Shown here one piece after another: positions 45,185 through 56,189 of a stretch of DNA of 64,000 nt. The DNA is from Lantana camara (Eukaryota > Streptophyta > Magnoliopsida > Lamiales > Verbenaceae): positions 20,419,001-20,483,000 of the forward strand of contig CM074856.1 in assembly GCA_037501455.1 (NCBI GenBank), given 5' to 3'. The position numbers and the translations under genes were made by a program. The notes under the pieces were generated by a model. That model searched no databases. It was not told the origin of the DNA and saw nothing but the letters and a program-made list of their open reading frames with translations. The first letter of the stretch is position 1. Every line of letters begins with the position of its first letter.

Positions 45185-47433
45185 AGCAAAACCTCATATA
45201 CACTTCTACATTAAGATCGTCGTGTAAAACACGTTTTTCACATCGAGTTGGTGAAGTTCCCACCCATAATCCAGGCTAGAGCCAACAAGCATCGAATTAT
45301 AACTAACTTGGCAACCAGAACAAACGTCTCGTGAAAGTCAATGTCTTCAATTTGAGTGTATCCCTTGGCAACAAGACGAGCTTTATAATGCTTGATACTT
45401 CCATCGGGTTTGTACTTAACCTTATAAACCCACTTGGAATCAATAGCATGTTTTTCAAGTGAGAGTGTTCCAAGGTCCATGTGTTGTTTACTTCAAGAGC
45501 AAACATTTCTTTCTCTATAGCTGGTATTTAACTGCTTGAGAAAATAATTTTAGCTCACCCGTGGAAGAGATTGCTGCTAGAAATGTAATGTGAGATTTAG
45601 TGAGTTTAGAATAAAACAAATCTTTTTAAAGAGGATGTACTGTCGAGCTAGCCGAAGGAGCGGACAAGAGCGACCTATCTTTGTAAGGAGTGACAAAGGA
45701 AGGCAAAGTTTATTCATAATCGAACAACAACTAGAAAATCTTGCGCTTTTGTTTCTGGTGATGAGAAATATTTGAGGCACTAGTGTCTGGTACAACACTT
45801 TATGATCTTTCAAATACTAGTGCTGGAACGACTGATACTTCATCGGGGATATGCTCATCAGGAGATTGTATTGCGGACATTGGTATTTTCAGATCTTACA
45901 CCTCTGTTAGAATGTGATTAGTACCAATTGATGTCTCTTAATGCACAACTGGTATTTATATTATGTCAGAATCTGATCTTATAGGGACTGGAACTTACTG
46001 CACCCTCATTGTTGTCGGGTTTGTGAGACTGGAACTTTTGGAAAGAATTCATTTGTGAAGAGATTTAGTAGCACCTGTTTTACGTCTGGTATCACCTGTG
46101 TTACATCTTGTAGAATGCCATTTTCATAAAATTTAACAGTCCTAGAGGCATAAATCATTTTACTTCAAATGTCATATATCTTATATCCCTTTTGAAACAT
46201 GGGATAACCAACAAATATATCGATCTTAACATGTGGTGCAAACTTATCATGCAGTTTGGCATTTTCATGCTAGCAGAGATTGTTTTCCAACAGAGACACC
46301 CAAAACTCCTCAAATGATCATAGTTAGGTGTCTTTTCGAGTAAGACCTCATATGGCGTTCTATGATTCAGGACCTGTAGAGGTATGCGGTTGATTAAATA
46401 AGCAGCAGTTAAAACACATTCACCGCAAACTTGACTGGAAGTTGTGGCTGGAACCTCAATGCTTGGGCAACTTCCAGAATATGTCTTTACTTTCATTCAA
46501 CAATCCCATTTTATTGAGGGATGTACACACAACTACTTTGATGTTCCATTCAATGTTCAACATAATATTTTCTCTAATTAAATTGTGTCTAAACCTAATT
46601 AAAAAAGGATAACATATGAGTTTTAGTTTCAGATTTAAGTTGCATGAGATATACTCAAGTTGTACGATTGAAATCATCTACTACTGTAAAAAAATAGTGA
46701 CTACCAGAATAGGGTTCTGTAGTATAAGGTCCCCAGATATCATAACGGATAAAATCAAAGGCAGGGACCATTTTACTCGTGTTGTTAGGAAAAGGTAATT
46801 AAGTTTGTTTTGCATGACAACACGTACAATAAAACAAAATTTTCTTCCAATCATAGGAGACATGTATATTTGGTACCATATAAATACGATTTACCGGTAA
46901 ATGCCCAATAGGAGATGCTATAAATTTGCACTACCCGATGTACCAATAGCCCAAGTCTTTGCCCCTCTCATTGACTTCAAGTGATATATATATATATATA
47001 TGTCACTTCGCTCTATGCCCTCTCCAATCAGCCTTCTTGAGGTTAAATCTTGAATTATAAACATTCGGACGTGAATATCACAGAACAATTCAAATTTTTT
47101 GTCAATTTACTATAGGAAATAAATTAAAATGAAAATTGGGGACTCCAAAAACTCGTTCTAGCGCGAGTCCATCTCCAAAATCTATTTTTCCAAAGCACAA
47201 ATTTCTTCTTGCGTACGGTTAGGGATCTGCATGGGTGGAACCTTTGGTCGAAAATCAACATTCGACAATGAATCAACATCATACATTATGTGATTCGTTG
47301 TTCCGGTATCAACAATCCATTCACCATATGCTTGAGAGGTTGCCGACTGGAAATTGTGAGTTGATTCCCGTGGTAACAAAAAAGTGCCTGGTTCCATTAG
47401 TTTGACCTTTCTGTGGTGGTCAGCTGATTCCAA
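45185..47433 (-). pseudogene. Copia gag-pol remnant, decayed
   Basis: The parts on the minus strand are as follows. A protease lies at 47433-47182 (WIVDTGTTNHI, keeping the D-T/S-G active site). Integrase pieces follow near 46860-46155, with the C-terminal LTAAYLINRIP...LNHRTPYEVL...FGCLCW segment at 46496-46155. The N-terminal part of RT is at 45506-45238 ([27 protein letters not shown]). From there the sequence runs into the polypurine tract and LTR, so the RT core and RNase H are deleted. Frameshifts and stops are common. ORFs such as 45577-45813 are not domains I recognise. Confidence 0.8.
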
Positions 47434-47667
47434 TTACCACAACAGTAAGACTGATATGTGACAACCTGGTTCTAGCAATCTTATCATCTTAATTTTCTCA
47501 TAAACTGTACGAATTTGATGAGTGTAGATGAGGGAGGTGTTCTTCGTGACCTTTCACATCACTTATAGTTGTTTCAAAAAACAATGCAGATTTTAGAAAT
47601 TGATTTGAGGTCATTTAAAAAATGTAAAAGATGTGGGAAATATTTTGTATTACCAATTGTGTTGAGG

Positions 47668-47708
<41 letters not shown>

Positions 47709-47776
47709 GCAACAATATATATAAATCGATGTATAACCTTAAAGAGAAGAAAAGGACATACAATAATTTAAATAAA
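47434..47776. other. Unassigned sequence with a 35-A run
   Basis: There is no gene. An uninterrupted A-run lies at 47671-47705. It could be the tail of a retroposed sequence or simple slippage; no source gene is visible to its left. Confidence 0.5.
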
Positions 47777-48163
47777 GGGAAAATTATATCAAACTACCTT
47801 CAGGTTTGGTGTAATTACAACTCAATCCCCATTTTTTGTATGTTTACAATATAGTCCCTAAACGATACATTCTATTTGAGGTTCCTGACGTCCATTAGGA
47901 TTCTGTTAAGTTGATCAGTTGTCATTCCGAAATTTCAAAAAGAACAGGGATCGTTTTGTTATTAAAAATAAACTGTAGGGATGTATTTGTAATAAATTCA
48001 GAGACAATTTAGGAAGGACCACTAACCAACCTAACGGAATCTTAACGGACGTCAGGGACCTCAAACGGAATGTAAAGTTTAGGGACTAAATGGTAAATAC
48101 GCAAAGAATAGGGAATGAGTTGTAATTAGGTCAAACCTGAGAATAGTTTGATGTAATTATCCT
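47777..48163. mobile_element. Mutator-type MITE with 10-bp TSD
   Basis: The two ends are inverted repeats of about 140 bp with roughly 80% identity: the left starts GGGAAAATTATATCAAAC, the right, reversed, AGGATAATTACATCAAAC. TTTAAATAAA flanks both sides (47767-47776 and 48164-48173). Long inverted ends, a 9-11 bp TSD and the 387-bp size fit a non-autonomous Mutator-like element. It carries no coding sequence. Confidence 0.8.
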
Positions 48164-48173
48164 TTTAAATAAA

Positions 48174-49071
48174 TGCGAAATAAAATCTGTTTGAAAATTT
48201 TCATATAAATGGAGTTAATCATTCCATTAACTCTCAATATTCTTGAATAAACGTTAATATCATGATATTCAAATTCCTTCTCCAAAGTAAATTTGGTCTA
48301 ATTAAACTAAGTTTCGTTTATATAAAAGTAATCCAAAAGTTTGAGGCTAAAACAGAAAATATTTTTGTTTGATGTTTGAAATATTTCTAAAATCTATACT
48401 CATTAAGAAGAAAACCATCTTAGGGATTTATCGCACTAAAATTTAGGAGTTCAAAATTATCTCTTCACCCAATAAGTAAATATACGTAGATAATTATTTT
48501 AATTATAATTAAATATTTAAAAATAATATCATGTATTTTCTTATTTTTTGGGAAATCATAACATCAAAAAAGTTATTGAAGCTTCTTTTAAATAATATTA
48601 TAATAAGTATGCTCGACGTGCGGCTTTTACTACTACTTTTAAAAAGTGCACCTTTTTTTTATTTCAAAGTTTGCGCAGTACTCTTATTTACCATCAGAGG
48701 TTTGAACTCCATATTCAATTTCAATCCTTGACCCTTACATAAGAAATGAGGAGAAAATATCTAGAAGAGCGTGATTGAGCGGAAGGAAGTTATTCATTAT
48801 TAACCAAATATTCATTATTTGAATTTTAATTTTGGGTATGGAATAATTTTAAAATTTTTGGCTAGCTATTTTATTCTTTGAGAGGTTTACAATTTAGCAA
48901 GAAAATTAGTTATATGTGCTTATAATTTAGTAAGGAGATTAATCACTATAGTCGATCATAGATGTCATGATTTTAAAAAAAAATGAGGAGAAAAAAAAAT
49001 TCTTTGCGATGCAACGTTCTTCTGTACAATTTTCTCATATATTTATAAATTATTTGATTTTTGGTTCGTTG
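48174..49071. other. AT-rich, nothing recognised
   Basis: I see no gene or clear repeat family. The ORF at 48531-48731 is Leu/Phe-rich in AT-rich DNA and has no support. Confidence 0.5.
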
Positions 49072-49590
49072 TTTTTTTTTTTTTTTTTAGGACCAGCCAC
49101 AGAGGCTAAACTAAACAGCTTCAACTAACAAAGCACTAGAAATAAAAGTAGGGAAATCCGACGAACCAACGCAGGCCGAAGCCGCACTACGAGCAAGTTT
49201 GTGAGTCACTAGATTGGCATCACGTCTAGTGAAGGAGTAGGTACTAAAATGCCGGATATCCGAGACAAGATTACCAGCATCAGAGAGGTCTTCCGTGTTC
49301 TTGAGAAGGCTATCAATCAGGTTCAAAGAGTCGTCTTCCAATATAATCTTTCTCCAACCGAAGTCGCGGTCTAAGATGACCGTTGATAAGGCCGCTTGGG
49401 CCTACGCCACCGCCGGATCAGTCAAGTTCCTATGAACGTTCGTTTCCCAGCCGATGCACTGTCCCACTGAGTCCCGAGCGATCAGGTCGATCCCCACCGA
49501 ATTCCTATCCTTGAACACAGCCCCATGAAAGTTGAGCTTGACCGAGCCCTCTCCCGGCCGCTGCCATCATACTGTTCCCGAACCCAGGAA
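49072..49590 (-). pseudogene. LINE 3' end: RNase H domain with poly(A)
   Basis: On the minus strand a frame from about 49555 to 49111 reads as the RNase H-like domain at the C-terminus of plant L1-type LINE proteins: GSVKLNFHGAVFKD, then IDLIARDSVGQCIG, AQAALSTVILDRDFGWRKIILEDDSLNLIDSLL and RRDANLVTHKLARSAA. The first catalytic Asp is His in the NFHGA motif. A TAG (49433-49435 region) stands where the Glu of AEA is expected, so it is inactive. A run of 17 A on the minus strand (49072-49088) forms the poly(A) tail. It is a 5'-truncated LINE copy, or a related host RNase H-like pseudogene with a poly(A) tail. Confidence 0.72.
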
Positions 49591-51748
49591 TAGTAAGGGT
49601 TATATATGTGAATAGTAAGGGTTTAGATATTTTTTTGTTGATCATGTGATATATGTTTGTTTTTAATAAAATTTGACTTCATATATGTGTTCTACATGTC
49701 ATATGTGTTGTAATAAATGCTTGGAATCAATTGGAAGTTGAGTATTTAATATGTTCCTATTAATGAGCTTGATTTATGCTTGATTTTGAACATGGGATTT
49801 ATGGCTTTGATTCTTGTTGTTTTGAGTTTTATGCATCTCTAATTGTCCTAAGTAATTTATATGAATTGTTTGCACGATTTAGCTTGATATTGCAGCTCCT
49901 TGGTATTGAATTTTTGGCCATTTTTTGTCTTCACATGCTTCCCCTGCGTCTGTGAGAAACTGTTCTGTTTTGCCTTTCGAACGAGGCCGGAACGGCCGTT
50001 CCCGCCACGGTTTAAACCTGGAATGGCTGTTCGCAGAAAAACATGACCTCATTTCCAAAAATGGGAACGGTCGTTCCCAGTTTGTTCTAAGACTGGGAAG
50101 GACCGTTCCCAAGCCAGAAACCTTACAGACGCGCGGGGAGTAATCGGGTAGTTGGGAACGGTCATTCCCATTTCCTTCTTCCGCTCGGAACGGCCGTTCC
50201 CATCTTTCAGAAACTTTGGGCGAGAATGGGCACGGCCGTTCTCTACAGTGGTAGGGTCGTTCCCAGCCTTCCCGAGACCTGGAGCTTGCTACTGCTTCTT
50301 AATTCCTTATTTATGCTCTTATATAACTCTTATTGTTAATATTTTGCATGTTTAATGTTGTAGCTTGATTTTGATTGCATGATAAATTGTAAATAAATAT
50401 TGTATGCTATGTTATGTAAATTATATGATACATTTCATATTGTTTTGCATTCATTCATAAGTCATGCATCGGTCGGGCGTCTTAATTGGTCCATATAGAG
50501 TCTAATTCTTGGGCTCTCGTGTTTTCTTTTCAGACGGTGTTGTCGGGGATGAACCCGAGGCATAGCTTGATCACTCCCACTCCTATTTTTTCTACGCACA
50601 AGGTGAGGTTTAGGATCTTGTACAGTTATTGACCTAAAGGCTTTATGTGACGTTTTCAAGCCATGCATGCGATTATATATTATATATATAATTAATATAT
50701 GTTGAATATGATATGTTTATGACCTTATGGAACAAGTTGGATTTAAAAAGGTATTTATGAAAGCATATGTAAGCTATTTTGGAAGAGTATTTTATGTTCA
50801 AGTTCAGTAGCGAGTTTTGCCATGAAAGACTGGCATATGAATGTATGTGTGAATATGGATCCAAGGAGCTATGGGTAAGGAGTCCCTGGGACGGTATTGG
50901 ACCGTCGGGGCTCGGCCTGTGCATAGTTTCCACCCAAGGTATCACGTACGACCTCGGGGAGCTAGGGAAGGCGTGGCATTTTGATGCCTTCGGTGTGAAA
51001 GTCGGGGAGGACACGTTGTTGGTTAGCTACCCCACGTGGGTTTGTAAAGATATGGATGGTTAGGACCGCGCGTGGCTCTTCTATCATTGGTTTGGTGGAT
51101 GGATATGTTTATGTTTTATATTTTGATATGATATGAGGAGTAAAGGTTGGAAGCTCGTTCTCGCCGAGCATGTGATATGTTGTGATATGAGAATTATGAA
51201 TCGGAATAGAGTTTGTGAAAATGATTTCTAAGTATATGTTTGTTTTGAAAAGTTTGGTTTGTAACACCTATTCCCGGTTCATAAATCCACCCTTGTTATG
51301 TGTTTTGCTCTCTAGATATATAGTGTGTGGGTGTGCGTTAGCCCCCTCACTCAGTCAGTTAACTAACCCCTCGTTTTATCCTTTTAGTTGCAGGTTTTGG
51401 GACTTGATTAGGCGAAGAAGTGTGTCCTTCGAGTCACTCTTACGGGTCTAGGTCTTTGTTCGTTTGCATATGTCTACATATACTCCATATTTTTGTATAC
51501 TTATGACTTGTATTCTCGGAGACTTGATCATTTTGTTTTGTTGAGGCCGTGAGGGTCAATGTACATGTTGTATATTATGATGATACCTATATATATCTAT
51601 GATATGCATCTACTTTACTTGTTTTGGTTTTAATTGTTTTGCTTCCGGGCACTCTGGTTGTGTTGTTAGCTCCGCCTAGTCTAGGGTGTGAGTTGGTCTC
51701 CCGTTTGCTATGATTCGGATTCGGGTACGGAGTCTCGAATGGCCTTCC
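49591..51748 (+). repeat. T-family LTR (copy 3), both ends missing
   Basis: From about 50340 on it aligns with 40560-41382 and 44419-45057 (CATTCATAAGTCATGCATCGG, GGTGAGGTTTAGGATCTTG, the GGAGGACACG box near 51005, the TTCCCGG box near 51265, CCCGTTTGCTATG near 51700). It stops before the GGGTGCTACA end. Its 5' limit is uncertain because the part before 49980 is weakly conserved. ORFs such as 50779-51063 recur only as biased frames. Confidence 0.6.
49989..50264. repeat. Array of GGAACGGCCGTTCC-type palindromes
   Basis: Eight copies of a 14-16 base palindrome or near-palindrome lie at about 49989, 50020, 50063, 50095, 50154, 50187, 50228 and 50250. They vary mostly at the centre (CGGCCG, CGGTCG, CGGTCA) and are spaced 22-59 bases apart. 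At the comparable place in copy 2 (39887-39986) there are three palindromes of a different sequence. Confidence 0.8.
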
Positions 51749-52780
51749 AATACAATTATTCCATTTATAAAACAAAGAGCTTGTACAAGAATTTAATTTA
51801 AAAAATTCCCTAATTCATCAGTAAATCTCTTATATATTTGTCAAAAATAATTTGAACATTATTTTTAATTACAAGAAAAGCTTTGTCTCCAATATTTTTT
51901 TTTAATAAATAGGTTTCAAATTTTTATCTTTGACTATATTTAGTTTAGGGAGATTGTTGGTGGCGAACACTTTATTGAACATAATTTCAATTTATATTTT
52001 TCTCTTTGCATTATTTCCATTGAAAAGATTTAGTCTTTGGGACATGGTCTTAAATATTCATGGGGCCTTTATGATAAAATAAACTGTAAAATAATTGGTT
52101 TGTCACTAAATTGAGTTCGGTTTAAAAATTGTTGTTGTGGTCTATTAAACATGAAGTTAATTTTTTTAATTTCGCAGTGATTAACTTCACCAAAATGAAT
52201 TGTTAAACGATATGTTTTAATTTTTTAAATTAATTTGTTATAGTAAATTAATATGGATTTCTTTGGAAAAAATGAAAAGGTCTCCTCAAAATATAATAAT
52301 ATTTGGATTATATATGATTTGGTATTTACACACCAACTATATTAATGTATACTACTATGCAAAAGCATAATCATTCTCTTTTAGCAAAATGATTATCGAT
52401 TAGTCGCCGTAAGTACTTAGTTTTTCACGTGTTATTAATGAGTTTTAAATGTTTTTAGGGAGATTTAATGTAATGTTGGTATGCGGTTCAGGTATTTTGA
52501 CATTTTGTATGGAAAACAAAGGACTTTTGTAAAATTATTTATGAAGAATAGAATCTATGTTTAGACATGAGTACCTATATTGCAACATGAGTTAGAGCAG
52601 AAAATATGCGAGAATTTATATTCGACCATAAGCGTCAGTATATTCAAACAAGGCTGGGGAGGGGGGAGGCACGAGAAAGAGTCCTATTTGGTAGGGACTA
52701 GAATTTCTATCCTTTTACGGACTTTCCAGAGTTTGGGACGCGGGAGTTCAAGACAGATTTTCACGGGGGATTCTATTAAA
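51749..52780. other. AT-rich, nothing recognised
   Basis: There is no supported gene, element end or structural RNA. The ORF at 52580-52792 has no domain. Confidence 0.5.
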
Positions 52781-53593
52781 AAGACCCTTTAAGTTTCTTT
52801 TAAATTAAATGACCCTCAAGTTTTAAGTTGCTTAATAGATAACCCTTTTAATAGTTAACACCAATAATTACTTTTAGATATTTTATTTTGATCCCCAAAG
52901 TTTGACATATTACACATATGACCCAAAATTTTTCTCTCTCTATAAACCCTTGTTTTATTTCTCTCTCTCTCTCTCTCTCTCTCCCCTGCGATGGTCGAAT
53001 CCCCCTTCTTCCCGATACCCCTGTTCTTGCTTTTTCTTCCAGAAATTTTCTCCTCTCTTCACTTCTCTAGGGATTGATTGTTCATCCAAACACCTTTTTA
53101 ATCAAGAGTCAAGATTGTTTATAGGATAAAGGAAGTCTTCAAGATAGTTCATACAAGAAAAAGTGGTTCAAGAACTCAACTTGTTGTGTTGGAAGAAATC
53201 TTGTGCAAAGTACATTGAAGGTAAAAAGTATTTGTATTTCTTGAGTGAGGAGATTAGAGATAGATATTATGTGCATAAAACTTTTTCTTGAACAAGATTT
53301 TTCTGTGGATGTATATATATATACACACACACCCGCTTAATGTTGGAGATAGAAATTTTAGACGTATTCTTTTATTTGTTTTTTTGTGTGTTTGCTTAAC
53401 GATCGAACTTGGCTTCTAAAGATAAATAGTCTGATTGATCGCTTAATGGAATATTTGACTGATAAGCGATTTTGTGTCTGAAAAAGCGATCGCTTTTTTC
53501 AGACAGCTAAAGTCAGCTTTATAAGAGAGATGAAAATAATAAGCGATTGCTTACTGTACTTAAAAGATCGCTTATTACTATGTGTTTGTTACG
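52781..53593 (+). other. Upstream region of the MuDR-type transposase
   Basis: It holds a TATA-like CTATAAACCC at 52939-52948 and a (CT)n run at 52961-52983 typical of plant 5' leaders. A splice-donor-like GAAGGTAAAAAG lies near 53217, and the AAGCGAT cluster at 53395-53580 lies before the first ATG. A leader with an intron is plausible. The segment near 52780-52850 with GACCCT(T/C)AAGTTT repeats may be the outer end of the element, but no matching right end was found. Confidence 0.4.
53395..53580. repeat. AAGCGAT/GCGATCGC cluster left of the transposase
   Basis: About six sites: AACGATCGAAC, TTGATCGCTTAATGG, GATAAGCGATTTT, AAAAGCGATCGCTTTTTT (near 53483), AATAAGCGATTGCTTA and AAAGATCGCTTATTA. 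The same words make up the long arrays right of the gene. Confidence 0.75.
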
Positions 53594-55999
53594 ATGCTGG
53601 TACATTTTAATTTGATTGCATCAATGCAAGAATTTGTTATAGGTGTCGTATACGGCGAGTGGGTGAAGAAAGATAGTTGTTGAGAGTGGAATGCAACAAA
53701 TATTGTAACTACACCACTTCTTGTAAGTAAGGATACTACCTTTGAGATGCTGGTCGATGAAGTTATCAATAAGCGCAAGTTGAGCTGCTCACATTCTCAA
53801 ATACATATAAAGTATATTATAAGAAATGCACCTCCGAATGAAAAAGTACCTCCAACTGAAATAACATCGGATGAAGATCTAAAGATATACATGAGTGATG
53901 TTGGTTGTGGTTGTTGAAGGCCTATTTTGAAAGTCTCTATAGCTGATGCTGGAGAAAATAATGAATTGGAGCCACTGAATATTGATTTCAACTTTAATAA
54001 GGATGATATTTGTTTACCAAATGATGATATAATATTTGATTATAACTATAGTGCTGAAGATGAGATTGAGGACGTAGAGGAAGGCAATACAGCGGAAGAA
54101 CTTAATGAAGACCCGAATGTCATGATGGAAGAAGATAATACTGTGAACGATCAATTATATCTAGAGAATGGTGATGGCATCGAAGAAATTATATTGACTG
54201 AAGAAATTTCAAGGGAAAAAACAACAGGTACGAATGTAAGTCGAGCATGCCACACATTCGACGATGGATCAGATTTATATAAAAGATATGTCTTCAATTA
54301 CAAGAAGGATGCGATAAGGAAGATAAAATTTGTTGCTGTGAATGGAAAGTTTGTGTTTGATACTAAAAGATCTACAAAATCTCTGGTTGTTGTTGCATGT
54401 CCTTCCCCCAATTGCAAGTGGTGGATTCGTTGTGTTAAATATCCCGGATCAAGTAAATTCGTTATTAAAAAATACATTCGGGAACACACATGCGGTTTGG
54501 AATTTATTTCAGGAGAACATTGTTAAGCATCGGCTGATGTTATTGGAGAATTTGTGAAGCCTTTATTTGTAGATGGGAAAGGTCCTACACCCAAGGATAT
54601 GAAGAATTATGTACAATCACAATTGGGTTGTGTGGTGAGCTATTGGAAATGTTGGAAAGGGAGACAACATGCAAAGGATCTTGTGAGGGGAACACCAGAA
54701 CATGGGTATGCAGTCCTTGATGCTTATCGCTATATGTTAGAGTTAAGCAACGAAGGAACCAAGACACATTTAGAGGTTGACGAAAAAAATAGATTTCTTT
54801 ATTTTTTCGTAGCTTTTGGACCGTGCCTAAGGGGTTTTGCATTAATGAGAAAAGTTATAGCTCTTGATGGTTGCTTTTTGACGAGGAAGTTCGGTGGTAC
54901 ATTATTAGTTGTCACGGCACAAGATGGTGAGAATCATATATATCCAATTGCATGGGCAGTGGTCAATTCTGAGAATGACCGATCGTGGGGGTGGTTTTTG
55001 GAACATTTGCAAGATATAGTTCCTGATTGTGACGAGTTGTGCATAATATCCGACCGGCACGTTTCCATTAAGAATGAAGTTGCAAAAGTTTTTCCCACAG
55101 CGCGTCATGGGTATTACATAAAGCACCTCTGCGACAATTTAACGCAAAAATACAAGCGTGGTGAAATTATTGTCCATTATTTTTTGGCAGCCAAAGCTTA
55201 TAGGCTTGATGAGTTTGATGAGCACTTTCGTCAAATTCGGTGAATCCACAGTAAAGCGGCTGATTACCTTGAGCATGATGTAGGATTCTACCGATGGAGT
55301 AGAGCTCATTCTCCTAGAAATAGGTATAATATTATGACAACCAACATTGCAAAGTCTTTTAATTCAAGAATTTTAGTAGAAAGAGAATATTCAATTACTG
55401 TGCTCTGTAATTCAATTCGAAGAATACTTTCTGTGTAGTTTTATGAGCGTCGTATGGAAATTGTGGATTGCACAACAATACTAGTTCCATCAAAGGAAGC
55501 CGCATTACGCAAAAATATGGAACTTTCTAATTCGCTTTTGGCAACTCCAATTAATGTACATGAATTCATTGTGCGTGGTGGCGGCTCAGACGTTGTTGTT
55601 GATCTTAACAAAAAAGAATGCAGCTGTAGAGTTTTTAATATCGACAAAATTCCATGTTCCCATGCGTTGACCGCTTTGAGAGAACAAAAACTTCTAGATT
55701 TTGGCAAGAGAATCTATACATTTTGCTCTCCAGCTTATAAAGCCGAAGCATTCTTGCATGCCTATGTAGAGTCGATATATCCAATTCCACCAGAGGAAAA
55801 ATGGGAGGTACCCGTATCAATAGCAAATGTTATCATTAATCCGCCAAGCACAAAGTCAAAAAAGGGCAGAAAACGAGTCAAGAGGATTCCTTCCGCATGT
55901 GAGGCCCAAAGAAAGAAGAACAAGTGCTCAAAATGTAAGCAACCGGGTCACAAGAAAAACACTTGCAATCAACCTCTTGGTCCTCAAGGATCAAATTGA
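53594..55999 (+). pseudogene. MuDR-type (MULE) transposase with five in-frame stops
   Basis: A single frame covers about 801 codons and no frameshift is needed. An N-terminal part (FVIGVVYGEWVKKD) is followed by an acidic linker. The MuDR N-terminal domain lies near 54240-54510 (FDDGSDLYKRYV ... CPSPNCKWWIRCV). The MULE catalytic domain has IALDGCFL (first D, near 54862), TAQDG...YPIAWAVVNSE and IISDRH (second D, near 55050). A SWIM zinc finger is near 55615-55660 (CSCRVFNIDKIPCSH), and a C-terminal CCHC knuckle near 55928-55970 (CSKCKQPGHKKNTC). Stops are TGA 53681, TGA 53915, TAA 54524, TGA 55241 and TAG 55436; several stand where Trp is usual. ATG 53594 or 53624 may be the start. Such proteins cut and paste Mutator-like elements; domesticated relatives exist, but the stops argue against function here. 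Confidence 0.88.
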
Positions 56000-56189
56000 T
56001 ACATCTTTGAACATACTTCACTTTTGCAAATGTGGATATTGATTTTTGGAAATGTGTAATCTATTCTTCCAATATGCATCTTTTGTTACAATGTGTAATA
56101 TCGTTTATTCGTATATACTAGTTTAGTCACGAAATATATGTTTGTACAAAGTGGAAAATGCGTACTGAAAAATTGGGTTGCTCAACTGA
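56000..56189. other. 3' flank of the transposase
   Basis: AT-rich DNA with several TTTGTTACAATGTGTAATATC-like words; no gene. It leads directly into the repeat array. Confidence 0.5.

Noticed and set aside
53594..55999. Domesticated host MULE gene (FAR1- or MUSTANG-like)
   Set aside because: Five in-frame stops and the repeat-rich surroundings favour a dead transposon copy.
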